Program-made: the position numbers and the translations under genes | Source: a bacterium A37T11 | Lineage (GTDB): Bacteria > Bacteroidota > Bacteroidia > Sphingobacteriales > Sphingobacteriaceae | Direction of reading: 5' to 3' | DNA: 64,000 nt | NCBI GenBank assembly: GCA_900109895.1 | Contig: FOBR01000003.1 | Location: forward strand, 1 to 64,000 | Notes under the pieces: generated by a model | Seen by the model: the letters and a program-made list of their open reading frames with translations, nothing else | Told to the model about the DNA's origin: nothing | Databases searched by the model: none | Part shown: positions 54,591 through 63,595 of the stretch, in pieces | Layout of the letters: the number at the start of each line of letters is the position of its first letter | Numbering within the stretch: position 1 is the stretch's first letter

Positions 54591-55963
54591 TATTGAAAGG
54601 AGCGTACGATGTCCGGAATGGGTAATGTGTATCTTGGATCATTTGGAGGTAGATCGTAAACCTTGTTATTTACCTTCCTGTATAAGTGAATATTCATACC
54701 TTCAGCATTCAAACGTCTTAAATCGGTCCAGCGTAAGCCTCTAAACAATAACTCTTTTCTTCTTTCTCTCAAAATTAAGCTAAGTGCTTCGTCGGCATTA
54801 ACCGACAAAATGGGGATAAATGCCGAGTGATTGTCCCACCGCTTTGACATTAACTCGTTTAACGCGTCCATGGCACCATTTATTTGCCCCTGTCTGGCCA
54901 AGCATTCAGCCTGTATCAGCAATATTTCATCAACCGCTATGCCTGCAAAATTTACAGTGTTAGCAGCATAACTGCCTTTGAAGCGCTGTCCGTTGCTTTC
55001 CCGAAAGAACACTTTTTTTCTCAAATCCTGATCAGCATATGTTGAATACAAGGTACTGTCCGTTTTTGCAAATAGGGGATTGATCGGATTTTTCGAGTTG
55101 TGGACCATATTGCACGAATAAATGACTTCAGGATTTTCCTGTTCTCCCCCAGCAAAGGGATAAGTTAGATTAGCATTTAGCTGATTATAGTCTAATATAT
55201 CGTGTTGAATCTGCAAGCAACTATCTGCGTAAATTGAGGCCAGGTCATATACCTGCATCGTTTGATAAACTCTTGACACCATCCCATAGGCTGCTGCTTT
55301 GGAAGGCCGCGTCTTGATCAATGGCCTGTCGGCTAATAAAGGAATTGCCTCAAGCAGGTCTTTCAAAATTTGATTATAGGTCTCACTGCAAGTAGCCCAA
55401 TAATTATTTTCGTTAATGTCTGCACTTAGACGCAGAGGTATGCCTGGCTCGGTCGCTGCTTTATCCTTTATATAGAAAGGTGCAAAGACCTGGGCAAGCT
55501 GATAAAACGCGTGAGCTCTTGTAAATAAGGCCTCGCCCGTGAGGAGGTCATATTTTTCGGGTTCTGAAGACCTGTCTAAAGTCTTTAGCCCATCTAATAC
55601 CACATTGCTGTAAAAGACCACCAGGTACGGATAATTCCAGCTATTCTCATCATCGCCCGTGTAAGGATGTTCGCTCCATACATAATAATTGCTTAACTGG
55701 GGAGTTAGTCGGTTGTTGAAATCTTCATCTAGCACATAGTAATTATCTGCGGAAATTTCTCCCAACGCAGGTACTGGCCCCCGCATCGACGTTCCACTGC
55801 CATTAACATACATATCATGGTCAAGGATGGCTTGATAATCATCCAATGTTCTGGGAACAACCAATGACTGGGATGGTTTAGCATCGAGAAACTCTTTTCG
55901 ACAGCTTATTAGAAATGGCATGCACGCCATGATACCAAAGGCACATAAATTTGTATTCATCAT
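54590..55963 (-). CDS. SusD/RagB-type nutrient-binding lipoprotein (locus 4)
   Basis: Lipoprotein of 457 residues with Cys in MPFLISCRKEFLDAKPSQS. SusD features are LLTGEALFTRAHAFYQLAQVFAPFY, VDEILLIQAECLARQGQINGAMDALNELMSKRW and LSLILRERRKELLFRGLRWTDLRRLN. Last gene of the minus-strand operon TlpA-SusC-SusD, 12 bases after SusC, with a strong terminator at its end. Most similar in layout to the cassette 3 SusD. Confidence 0.93.
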   Translation of the reverse strand: MMNTNLCAFGIMACMPFLISCRKEFLDAKPSQSLVVPRTLDDYQAILDHDMYVNGSGTSMRGPVPALGEISADNYYVLDEDFNNRLTPQLSNYYVWSEHPYTGDDENSWNYPYLVVFYSNVVLDGLKTLDRSSEPEKYDLLTGEALFTRAHAFYQLAQVFAPFYIKDKAATEPGIPLRLSADINENNYWATCSETYNQILKDLLEAIPLLADRPLIKTRPSKAAAYGMVSRVYQTMQVYDLASIYADSCLQIQHDILDYNQLNANLTYPFAGGEQENPEVIYSCNMVHNSKNPINPLFAKTDSTLYSTYADQDLRKKVFFRESNGQRFKGSYAANTVNFAGIAVDEILLIQAECLARQGQINGAMDALNELMSKRWDNHSAFIPILSVNADEALSLILRERRKELLFRGLRWTDLRRLNAEGMNIHLYRKVNNKVYDLPPNDPRYTLPIPDIVRSFQ

Positions 55964-55975
55964 TTGATTAATTAA

Positions 55976-58900
55976 TTAAAACTTGATATTTAATCCCAAT
56001 GAAAAGGTGGGAGCTTCCTTGGGAACATTGTTAAAATCAGGGTCTATGCCGGCTTTATTGGAAGCCCATATCATCCCAAGCTGAGATAGATATATAAATA
56101 CCCTCGCTTGATGTACACGTATTTTACCCAAATTCTTTTTATCGATCGCATAGGATATGTTTAAATCATCAAACCTGATTTCATCGGCATGGGCAACCAG
56201 AGAAGAAGCATATTGGTACAATTGGTCCCGAATAGGATCTGCAGGATAGATCATGGATGGAACAGTTGTTTTTAGTTCATCGCCGGGTTTTAGCCAGCGC
56301 TTGCCAAAGTCTCCGTGACCCGTCGATCCATTTATAATACCACTGTTATAGATACTATTTACTCTGAAAAAGTTGCCTGCTTTGAAACTTATATTAAAAG
56401 ACAGTTCCATATTTTGCAAAGAAAAAGTATTTCGCAAGGCACCAAAATGCGTTGGCTGCACGGGGCCATTATACTGCATATCCTCCAAGGGCAGGCTATA
56501 GATCGTCGGATAATCCTTACTTCGGCTATTATTCAGAAAAAATTGCGGGTCCCCATCCTGCGGATCTAAACCAGCCCATGAATAGCTATATATGCTGTAA
56601 AGGGATTTTCCCACCACGGGCATAACGCTCATGCCAGAAGCGGCATAGGTAAAACCATTGCTGCTAACCGGCATGAGGTATTTTGTAACCTCGGTTTTTG
56701 CAATACTAAATATCAAGTTACTTCTCCAACTAAACCACCCTTTAATATTTTGACTTTCCAATAAAATATCCATGCCGCTTCCCTTCATTCCACCCACGTT
56801 GGCATAAATAGAAGTGAAGCCCATGGTTGGGTCTGTAGGAGCTTCAGCCAATAGGTCGACAGCATTTTTCCTGTATAATTCAATGGTTCCACTCACACGA
56901 TTGAGCGCAGATGAAAAGTCGATTCCTACATTCCAATTTTTTACTTTTTCCCAACGGAGGTTTTTATTGGGTGGATTTAAGATCTGCGCCGCTGTAAAAG
57001 AATGTGAATCCCCGCCAGAAAGGAAAATTACGGTTGTATTGGCGGAAGATCGCCTTGAGATGTTACCGTTTATTCCATAGGTGGCCCTTAACTTCAATCT
57101 TGGCAAAAACGAAACGGAATAAAATTTCTCTTCGTCAATCCGCCATGCTATCCCAGAGGACCAAAGAGGTGTTCCCTTTTGATTGGCCGCTACGCCGAAT
57201 AAATTAGCTTCATCCTTTCGTAGACTAGCTGATAATGTATAACGCTTTAGGTAGGTATAAGCTGCATTTGCGAAATAAGAAATAAAATGGTCTGTTTGTT
57301 TTCCGATCCCTTGACTATTGGGAATTTTAGTAGTATTTCCATTTATATTTGATGGATAATTATGTTGGAAATCTACAGAAGAGTTGATAGCAGCAGATTC
57401 CGCGCGATAACCGTATAGCAGGTAATTCGAGGTTTGCGTAACTTTGTTGCGGATCTCATAGCCGGCGAGGCCACTTATTTCATGACGGACGCCCCAATGG
57501 TGCATAAAGTTAAATTGTAGTCTCCCCTGGTGTGCCCCGAGGTCGCTATTATTTTCCTGTAATATACCGCCCATAGGCAATGGGTATGCTACGCTGCCAC
57601 TTTCTGCACTAACCTGTGCAAACCGGTTAACCATGTCACGGGCATAATAGGAATTTTCACTATGAAGATCTTTACCAGCTTCTAATTGATTTTCATATTG
57701 GTATTTCAGTATCAGATCCAATCCCGGGAGAACCTGATATTCAAGTCCCGTGTTTAATGTCATATCGCGCACATGGCTTTTATTTTCGCGCAAGGTAATT
57801 TCATCGTATGGCCTCCACACCCAATCCTGTAATAACCCGGAACCAGCCGTGTCGAGAAACCCCTTACGGTAATCCCCATAATAAGGCAGGGCTTCCCCCT
57901 GATTCCCAATTAGCCGAACGTATGGGCTCAAACCGCGTGTGGGTGATAGGTTAAGACCCGGATTTTCCCCGGTTTGCTGAAAACTTTCGGTATAAGCCAT
58001 ACCAGCAAAAATGTTTATTTTCCCAGTAAGTTGATAGTTGTTTTGGCTGCGAATGGAAACCCGTTCATATTGCTCGCCGTTTAGATTGGTACTGTTACGG
58101 TCATATCCACCCGAGAGTAAATATGAAAGGTCTTTTCCTCGGCCGCTAATGCTTAAGTTGTATTGTTGCTTAAGGCTGGTTTGATAAAAGTACTTTTTCA
58201 GGTCATCCCGCACATCTTGTTTCTTAAGTTCACTTAGACGTTCCTCCAGATCAGCTGGGTTTTTAATCATTAATTCTACAGCTCCCGGTATAGGGCTTAC
58301 TTTGTTTAATAAGGTAGTTGGATTTTTGGCATTATTATAATATCCTTGTTCAAATAACATCCGTTCCCATTCTACACGGTCTGCACTGCTCATTATACTT
58401 ACATTATTCAGGTCAGGTCGCCCCTGCAGGCTTGTATTTGCGGTGAATGTCCAGGTAGGAGCACCGAACTGTCCTCGTTTTGTGGTTATGACAATCACGC
58501 CATTGGCTGCACGGGCACCCCAAATACTTGCAGCTGCAGCATCTTTCAGTATGCTGACTTGTTCGAAATCATTTGGGTTCAGATTTCTAATGTCGCCGTC
58601 GTATGGAAAATCATCCACGACAATGAGTGGCTGGGCATCCGCGGTGATCGTGCTCCGGCCCCTGATTAGGAATGGGTCGGTTTGCGCTGCATCCCCTTTA
58701 TTGAACAACAACCCCGGAACTACATTTTCAATGCGGTTCAGGACATTTGTTGAGACAACTCTGTCTAATAACTTTTGATTGATGACGCTAAATGAACCTG
58801 TAACCCGCTCCAATGGTATTTTTTGATATCCGGTGTTGGCCACTTCGACTTCATCGAGCAAATTTGCCGCAGGTTGAAGGTCGATAACCGGAAATGGGTC

Positions 58901-59164
58901 GCTAGCAGATAGGACGACTATTTTTCGATGATAACCAAGGATGGTGAATATCACAGCCACATCCTCGCGCAAGGCAATCGAAAATAAACCATTAGCGTCG
59001 CTGACGGTTTTCTGGGTGCCGTTCTGGATAGTCACTCCCATCAATGGGGTGGAAGAAATACTATCTATCACTTTTCCACTGATCTGGCGCGTTTGCGCGC
59101 TGCAGATATAAGTTGTTGCGGCAAAAAATATTGTTACCACTTTCAGATATAAATTTCTATTCAT
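55976..59164 (-). CDS. SusC/RagA-type TonB-dependent receptor without STN domain (locus 4)
   Basis: Outer-membrane receptor of 1062 residues. A signal peptide (MNRNLYLKVVTIFFAATTYICSA) is followed directly by the carboxypeptidase-D regulatory repeat (GKVIDSISSTPLMGVTIQNG), with no STN signalling domain. It has the plug (FEQVSILKDAAAASIWGARAANGVIVITTKRGQ) and a barrel ending FSLGLNIKF. There is no sigma/FecR pair at this locus, consistent with the missing STN domain. It is the intact homologue of the broken cassette 3 receptor and provides the ruler for the missing 90 residues. The TlpA-like gene lies 16 bases upstream. Confidence 0.94.
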   Translation of the reverse strand: MNRNLYLKVVTIFFAATTYICSAQTRQISGKVIDSISSTPLMGVTIQNGTQKTVSDANGLFSIALREDVAVIFTILGYHRKIVVLSASDPFPVIDLQPAANLLDEVEVANTGYQKIPLERVTGSFSVINQKLLDRVVSTNVLNRIENVVPGLLFNKGDAAQTDPFLIRGRSTITADAQPLIVVDDFPYDGDIRNLNPNDFEQVSILKDAAAASIWGARAANGVIVITTKRGQFGAPTWTFTANTSLQGRPDLNNVSIMSSADRVEWERMLFEQGYYNNAKNPTTLLNKVSPIPGAVELMIKNPADLEERLSELKKQDVRDDLKKYFYQTSLKQQYNLSISGRGKDLSYLLSGGYDRNSTNLNGEQYERVSIRSQNNYQLTGKINIFAGMAYTESFQQTGENPGLNLSPTRGLSPYVRLIGNQGEALPYYGDYRKGFLDTAGSGLLQDWVWRPYDEITLRENKSHVRDMTLNTGLEYQVLPGLDLILKYQYENQLEAGKDLHSENSYYARDMVNRFAQVSAESGSVAYPLPMGGILQENNSDLGAHQGRLQFNFMHHWGVRHEISGLAGYEIRNKVTQTSNYLLYGYRAESAAINSSVDFQHNYPSNINGNTTKIPNSQGIGKQTDHFISYFANAAYTYLKRYTLSASLRKDEANLFGVAANQKGTPLWSSGIAWRIDEEKFYSVSFLPRLKLRATYGINGNISRRSSANTTVIFLSGGDSHSFTAAQILNPPNKNLRWEKVKNWNVGIDFSSALNRVSGTIELYRKNAVDLLAEAPTDPTMGFTSIYANVGGMKGSGMDILLESQNIKGWFSWRSNLIFSIAKTEVTKYLMPVSSNGFTYAASGMSVMPVVGKSLYSIYSYSWAGLDPQDGDPQFFLNNSRSKDYPTIYSLPLEDMQYNGPVQPTHFGALRNTFSLQNMELSFNISFKAGNFFRVNSIYNSGIINGSTGHGDFGKRWLKPGDELKTTVPSMIYPADPIRDQLYQYASSLVAHADEIRFDDLNISYAIDKKNLGKIRVHQARVFIYLSQLGMIWASNKAGIDPDFNNVPKEAPTFSLGLNIKF

Positions 59165-59180
59165 GTTAATTAGCTAATTA

Positions 59181-60491
59181 TTATGGAAGGGATATTGAAG
59201 CGTCTGAGATAACGGTCACCTTAAGGGGCCTCGTCGCGCTGACCAGCCTGAATCCATAGGCAGATAAATATTTTTTGAGCCGGGTAAGGTTGTTCCGAAG
59301 GCCCAGTACGTCATTTACCGTTAAACCCGGAACTTGGTCAGTTTTGTGAACCGATTTATTGATAAACCTGATTGGGTTATCAGCCCATTTTTCGCGATAA
59401 TTCAACAAGTCTATAAAAGTGTTGAAATCCATATCAGAGGATAATTGCTTTAATGGACGGCTACGGGCAGATTCAAGGATGACATAACAAGGCATGTTGC
59501 GCACCTCCTGGCTGACAACCAATCCAAACGAACTGCAAAGATCATTGACAATCCGGTTCCTGAATTGTTTCTTATCCATCGTTTTGGGAGCCAAAAGCTG
59601 GTAACAATACCGGTTTCTTCGCGAATCAGACATAGGAAATACTCGCGATGGGTCTTTAATCTCCAGTATTACCTGGTTATAAGGGACACGAAGTGTAAGA
59701 ACAATCATTTGCATAATAGGAAAATTATTAAAGTAGCAAATGTTTAGGCTATCATTGGATGTAATGGCTGTTCCCCCTAGTCCTTCCAGATATTCACTAA
59801 GTACCGAATGCATAATGAAGGGTTTTCCCCTTTCTTTGATATATTGGTCAGTGGGTTCCCATCCCTTGAAAAGCACATCAGTTTTAGGTTTGAGCTTGAT
59901 GTCACCACCATTAATAATTGTGGCAATATGGAGACTATCAGCCGACTTATGATCGGTGATAGCCATGACGGTTTTTCCATGTATCCAAACCTGATGCGGA
60001 ATATATAAAAAGGGAAAATATTTTTTTAAAAGGGTTTGGTTAGCTAAAGAAGGTAGTCGCCAGTTGTGTTGACCCAGGAACTGTCGTATAACTGTAGGAT
60101 CTTCCTCACTTACGGGTAACACCCGTAAATTGGTGTTAAATTGTTTTTGCAGGATATCCAAGCTCTTAAGAGATCCGATACAGGGTAAACAATGAGTTGC
60201 CCAAAAATCCAATATGATCAATTTGCCCCGGTAATCGTTCAGGGTAATGGTATCCTTACCCTCCGGATGGTTGACCACCTGCAAGGGCAGGTGCCAGAGG
60301 GCTTCGGGGATAGTATCGCCGATCTTAAGGCCGCCTTCGGGGATACCAAGGTCTTTAACACTGACAGATTGGGCACGGGCAAAACCCGTTGGCAATAGAA
60401 GGATATATAAAGATATTAAAAGTGTATAAAGAATGTGTCTTTTGATAGGGAGCAGGCCATACCTTTCCCCTAAGCGTAAAATTTGCTTCAC
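59181..60491 (-). CDS. TlpA-family thioredoxin protein with C-terminal DUF3738-like domain
   Basis: Exported protein of 436 residues. A membrane/signal segment lies at about 20-40 (LYTLLISLYILLLPTGFARAQ). A TlpA-like thioredoxin domain (about 55-190) has the redox pair Cys101/Cys104 in FWATHCLPCIGSLKSLD, then TVIRQFLGQHNWRLPSL. The C-terminal half (about 230-430) resembles the DUF3738/soil-associated domain, with paired strands around LVVSQEVRNMPCYVILESARS and a hydrophobic end. The start is a GTG, as the frame upstream is closed by TGA. First gene of the operon with SusC and SusD. An envelope redox role coupled to the receptor is likely, but the target is unknown. Confidence 0.85.
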   Translation of the reverse strand: MKQILRLGERYGLLPIKRHILYTLLISLYILLLPTGFARAQSVSVKDLGIPEGGLKIGDTIPEALWHLPLQVVNHPEGKDTITLNDYRGKLIILDFWATHCLPCIGSLKSLDILQKQFNTNLRVLPVSEEDPTVIRQFLGQHNWRLPSLANQTLLKKYFPFLYIPHQVWIHGKTVMAITDHKSADSLHIATIINGGDIKLKPKTDVLFKGWEPTDQYIKERGKPFIMHSVLSEYLEGLGGTAITSNDSLNICYFNNFPIMQMIVLTLRVPYNQVILEIKDPSRVFPMSDSRRNRYCYQLLAPKTMDKKQFRNRIVNDLCSSFGLVVSQEVRNMPCYVILESARSRPLKQLSSDMDFNTFIDLLNYREKWADNPIRFINKSVHKTDQVPGLTVNDVLGLRNNLTRLKKYLSAYGFRLVSATRPLKVTVISDASISLP

Positions 60492-60728
60492 TTCGTTTCA
60501 TTTTAAGTTAAAAAATTAAAAATTAAGAAAACGGATTAGCCACAGAATTGGAGGCAATCCGGTGAGCGAAACAAAACTTAAATGGGATTTTTGGGCTTTT
60601 TAGCGAACAGGATGTCGAATGGGCAGGAGGTTGTTGGTTGGTAAATGAAGAAAACAAAACCGCCCCGATTCCGATTTTGGAAGGGGGCAAGATCTTTACA
60701 GAAATTGGTTTTGTTTCTTCTTTTCATA

Positions 60729-60749
60729 ACTCGTTACCAAGTAACGAGT
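60729..60749. promoter_or_regulatory. Perfect 9-bp inverted repeat, possible operator
   Basis: ACTCGTTAC and GTAACGAGT are separated by CAA. The size and symmetry suit a dimeric helix-turn-helix repressor, and the nearest candidate is the HTH protein encoded 320 bases downstream (inference). Confidence 0.4.
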
Positions 60750-60793
60750 CTCAAATATAATAGGGATACACTAACTATAGCGAGCCCTAAAAA

Positions 60794-60831
60794 TACTGTC
60801 GTGCAGGCTTCCGAGGGCCTTCGGAACAGTA
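60794..60831. repeat. Two-step stem-loop
   Basis: An inner stem TTCCGA/TCGGAA closes the loop GGGCCT. An outer pairing TACTGT/ACAGTA encloses it with an unpaired segment on the 5' side; the outer and inner arms share one A. Confidence 0.4.
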
Positions 60832-60838
60832 CAATAGG

Positions 60839-60890
60839 GCCCATAATGCTATAGCATGTACCAAAGGTACACAAAATAATCACTATGGGC
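60839..60890. repeat. Nested, branched inverted repeat
   Basis: The outer arms GCCCATA/TATGGGC enclose two smaller palindromes: ATGC-TATA-GCAT at 60846-60857 and GTACC-AAA-GGTAC at 60858-60870. This could fold as a branched stem in RNA or act as a protein-binding or recombination site. It is not a tRNA: the T-arm and the right arm lengths are missing. Confidence 0.45.
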
Positions 60891-60965
60891 GTTAAACCTA
60901 TTGTCTCGTCCGTAAAAGCAAAACTCGGAATTTGCACGCGAGACTCTATGTCAATACCTAACTGA

Positions 60966-60982
60966 GAGGATTCTAAATCCTC
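60966..60982. repeat. 7-bp inverted repeat
   Basis: GAGGATT and AATCCTC are separated by CTA. It resembles a tRNA anticodon arm in size but has no tRNA around it. It lies 89 bases before the HTH gene. Confidence 0.4.
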
Positions 60983-61070
60983 GTATTATTAATAACGCAA
61001 TATTAAATATAATTCTCATAAAATCCAAAATTAATAATTTTTTTTAATTAAGTAGTTGGTAGCTTTTCAT

Positions 61071-61919
61071 ATGGAAAAGCTGGAAAATCCGCAAATTGGC
61101 TACAGATACCGTCTTTTAAGAGAATTACTGCTCTTAACAGTTAAAGAAGTTAACTTCCTCACTAAAATTCCAATTACTAATCTGAGACGAATAGAGGATG
61201 GTGAAATTTCTTCAGAAGAAGAACTTGATGAGCTTTCTGATTTATATCAAATCGAAAAAGAAATTATACTTGATCCCGAATTTCTACTACCAACATGGAA
61301 AGATCTGAGAAGAAAGGGGATTTTAAAGCACAGAAATAACGAACATTATATTAAAGCGATCAATAAAAAGCCACGACCAAAAAGAGCCGTAGAATTTCGG
61401 CTGCTTAAATCCGATTACATGACTGACTATAAAACGGTGGCAAATGCAACAAGAAAAATGAAGTTGCTTTATCGTTGGATTTATGACGAATCCAGAATTG
61501 ATTATGCTTTTAATACTTTGGTTGATGAAGGTGTTTTGGAGAAATTGAAACAGAAGGGGCAACCCTTTAAATACCGAAAATCACGCTCTATACCTAAATA
61601 CAATTGGCAAATTCTGGATAGAATAATCACAGAACTCGAAGAAATCGTTCCATCGAAAAATATCGACTCCCTCACCCCAGCACATTATAGGATGGCCGGG
61701 ATGCTATACGTTTTAAGAAAAGGACCTAAAAAGGGGCAAGATCTGTTTAAGTTGATACTTTATAGTTATTCGCCAAAGAACATTGAAAAATCCTTGAAAA
61801 TTCTTATAGATATTGGAATGATTGAAATGACCGAGGAAGATGTTAATAGTAGCAAGCAGATGTACCGGTTGACAGGGAAGGGGCGGGAGTTGTTACGCAA
61901 ACTAGGTGTAAATAATTAA
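61071..61919 (+). CDS. HTH transcriptional regulator-like protein of the DarTG operon
   Basis: A 282-residue cytoplasmic protein. The N-terminal 65 residues look like an XRE-type helix-turn-helix (IGYRYRLLRELLLLTVKEVNFLTKIPITNLRRIEDGEISS). The rest is helical and basic, ending in a winged-helix-like segment (NIEKSLKILIDIGMIEMTEEDV ... YRLTGKGRELLRKL). I start it at the ATG at 61071; a TTG five codons upstream is open but unsupported. DarT begins 14 bases after its stop and DarG 3 bases after DarT, so the three form an operon. Autoregulation through the inverted repeats upstream is a reasonable inference. It could instead be an additional antitoxin or effector. Confidence 0.75.
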   Translation: MEKLENPQIGYRYRLLRELLLLTVKEVNFLTKIPITNLRRIEDGEISSEEELDELSDLYQIEKEIILDPEFLLPTWKDLRRKGILKHRNNEHYIKAINKKPRPKRAVEFRLLKSDYMTDYKTVANATRKMKLLYRWIYDESRIDYAFNTLVDEGVLEKLKQKGQPFKYRKSRSIPKYNWQILDRIITELEEIVPSKNIDSLTPAHYRMAGMLYVLRKGPKKGQDLFKLILYSYSPKNIEKSLKILIDIGMIEMTEEDVNSSKQMYRLTGKGRELLRKLGVNN

Positions 61920-61933
61920 ACTATATTTGTGCG

Positions 61934-62557
61934 ATGCCGAGTCACGACAAAATTTATCTGTATAGAATGACCCATATAGGGAATATTCCACATATACTGG
62001 AATTTGGCATTACCCATGTATCCTCTCCCCACGCAAATCCACAGTTTGTTTCAGTAGGCGACCAGAGCTTAATATCCACACGGACGAACCATTTGCTGGA
62101 CAATGGTAAAAGACTGGGAGATTATATACCCTTTTATTTTGGCGCAAGGACACCCATGCTATTTGTCATGCAAAGGGGATTTAACAACGTGCCGGCAACG
62201 GCACCCGAGGATATTGTATATTGCGTAAGTACCTTACAGAAAATAGTTGATCTCAGCCTTGATTTTGTATTTACAGATGGGCATGCGATCGATTCTTTTA
62301 GCTCATTATACTATCCGGACAACATTGATGATATTAATAATTTGTTGGACTTTGATGCCATAAATGCCAAGTATTGGAGAGATGAGGCAGATTTAGACAG
62401 GAAAAGACGAAAAGAAGCAGAGTTCCTGGTGTTGGGAGACATTCCTTTAAATGCTATATCAGGCTATATTGTGTACAATGAACAGGCAAAGGCCAAGTTG
62501 ATGGAGTATGGCATCGGCGAAAGATTTGTGGTTATTAAAAATAATTTTTACTTTTAA
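61934..62557 (+). CDS. darT: DarT, DNA thymidine ADP-ribosyltransferase toxin
   Basis: DarT-type toxin (formerly DUF4433) of 207 residues, which ADP-ribosylates thymidine in single-stranded DNA using NAD. The start YLYRMTHIGNIPHILEFGIT is the family's NAD-pocket entry. Arg72 in FYFGARTPMLF and the catalytic Glu163 in RKEAEFLVLGDIP are both present, so it should be active. The preceding HTH gene and following DarG gene complete the module. DarTG systems are known to act in phage defence and as toxin-antitoxins. Confidence 0.93.
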   Translation: MPSHDKIYLYRMTHIGNIPHILEFGITHVSSPHANPQFVSVGDQSLISTRTNHLLDNGKRLGDYIPFYFGARTPMLFVMQRGFNNVPATAPEDIVYCVSTLQKIVDLSLDFVFTDGHAIDSFSSLYYPDNIDDINNLLDFDAINAKYWRDEADLDRKRRKEAEFLVLGDIPLNAISGYIVYNEQAKAKLMEYGIGERFVVIKNNFYF

Positions 62558-62560
62558 CAC

Positions 62561-63595
62561 ATGATTCACTACGATTCGGGAAATCTTTTGGAGAGTAAGG
62601 CAGAGGCCCTGGTGAACACTGTGAATACGGTAGGTGTGATGGGTAAGGGGATTGCATTGCAATTCAAAAACCAATTTCCTCATAATTTTAATGTCTACGA
62701 AAAAGCTTGCAAAGACGGAGAGATCGGCATAGGCAAACTTTTGGTAACAGAAGATAAATCCCTCCTTGGGGGAAAGAAAATAATTATCAATTTTCCGACA
62801 AAAACGAATTGGCGAAAACCGTCTGAATATAGTTATATAGAAGCTGGTTTGATTGATCTGGTCCGCATCATCAACGAAAAAAACATTAAGTCTATCGCCA
62901 TACCACCACTAGGTGCTGGTAATGGTGGGTTGGATTGGAATATTGTTAAATCATTGTTGGAAAAGTATTTGTGCGGACTAAACCGTGATATTTATATATA
63001 CGAGCCAAACCTGTCCATACAGGAGGCCCTTAAAAAAGAACGGGTAAAATTGACCCCCGCCAGGGCAATGTTATTGAGTGTACTATACGACTTGGTAAAA
63101 AATGGCGAGTTCGTGTCGGAATTCGCTGCCGAAAAGGTAGCCTATTTTCTTCAGCGCTTTGGTGCGAAAGAATACTTTAAGCTCCAGTTTCAGCCCAACT
63201 TTTATGGGCCTTATTCCGGCAAGGTCAAGCACGTGTTATATTATATGAATGGCAGTTATATAACGGGATATAATGCCAAAGACAAAAGACCTTTTGAAGA
63301 ATTAAGGCTTGTTCCGGACGGGGAACATGACGTGAATAATTTCCTGAAAAAGAAAGAGAATCTTGCCTTGAAGGAGACGGCCGAAAAAACCAAAAAATTC
63401 CTATCCGGATTTTACTCCCCCTTTGGATTGGAATTATTATCTACCATTGATTTTATAATGACGGAAAATAAGGTCGATTCCCTCCCGGAAATCACCAACC
63501 ATCTTGAAAATTGGAGTGACCGGAAGAAAACGATGTTTACCAATCCAAAATTTATCAAGATTGCCACCAAGAATATTAAGGAGTATTTGGAGTGA
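62561..63595 (+). CDS. darG: DarG, macrodomain antitoxin
   Basis: Antitoxin of 344 residues that removes ADP-ribose from DNA and binds DarT. The N-terminal macrodomain (about 1-150) has DSGNLLESKAEALVNTVNTVGVMGKGIALQFK and IPPLGAGNGGLDW, the ADP-ribose pocket loops. The C-terminal domain (about 165-344; TPARAMLLSVLYDLVKNGEF ... FQPNFYGPYSGKVKHVLYYMN) is the DarT-binding domain seen in full-length DarG proteins. It starts 3 bases after darT. Its 3' end overlaps the convergent Toprim gene by 20 bases. Confidence 0.93.
   Translation: MIHYDSGNLLESKAEALVNTVNTVGVMGKGIALQFKNQFPHNFNVYEKACKDGEIGIGKLLVTEDKSLLGGKKIIINFPTKTNWRKPSEYSYIEAGLIDLVRIINEKNIKSIAIPPLGAGNGGLDWNIVKSLLEKYLCGLNRDIYIYEPNLSIQEALKKERVKLTPARAMLLSVLYDLVKNGEFVSEFAAEKVAYFLQRFGAKEYFKLQFQPNFYGPYSGKVKHVLYYMNGSYITGYNAKDKRPFEELRLVPDGEHDVNNFLKKKENLALKETAEKTKKFLSGFYSPFGLELLSTIDFIMTENKVDSLPEITNHLENWSDRKKTMFTNPKFIKIATKNIKEYLE

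Larger units (their letters stand above)
60492..61070. other. Long non-coding region with several inverted repeats
   Basis: No supportable gene; the small open frames here have no signal or family. It separates the minus-strand TlpA operon from the + strand DarTG operon, so it must hold both promoters. It contains at least four inverted repeats, listed separately. The last 60 bases before the HTH gene are very A+T-rich. I see no tRNA. Confidence 0.7.

Noticed and set aside
60645-60854. 69-residue ORF in the DarTG upstream region
   Set aside because: It crosses the inverted repeats, has no family and begins without an initiation signal.
60966-60982. Anticodon arm of a tRNA (anticodon CTA or TAG)
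   Set aside because: The stem-loop geometry fits, but no acceptor stem, D-arm or T-arm with TTC can be found on either strand within 80 bases.
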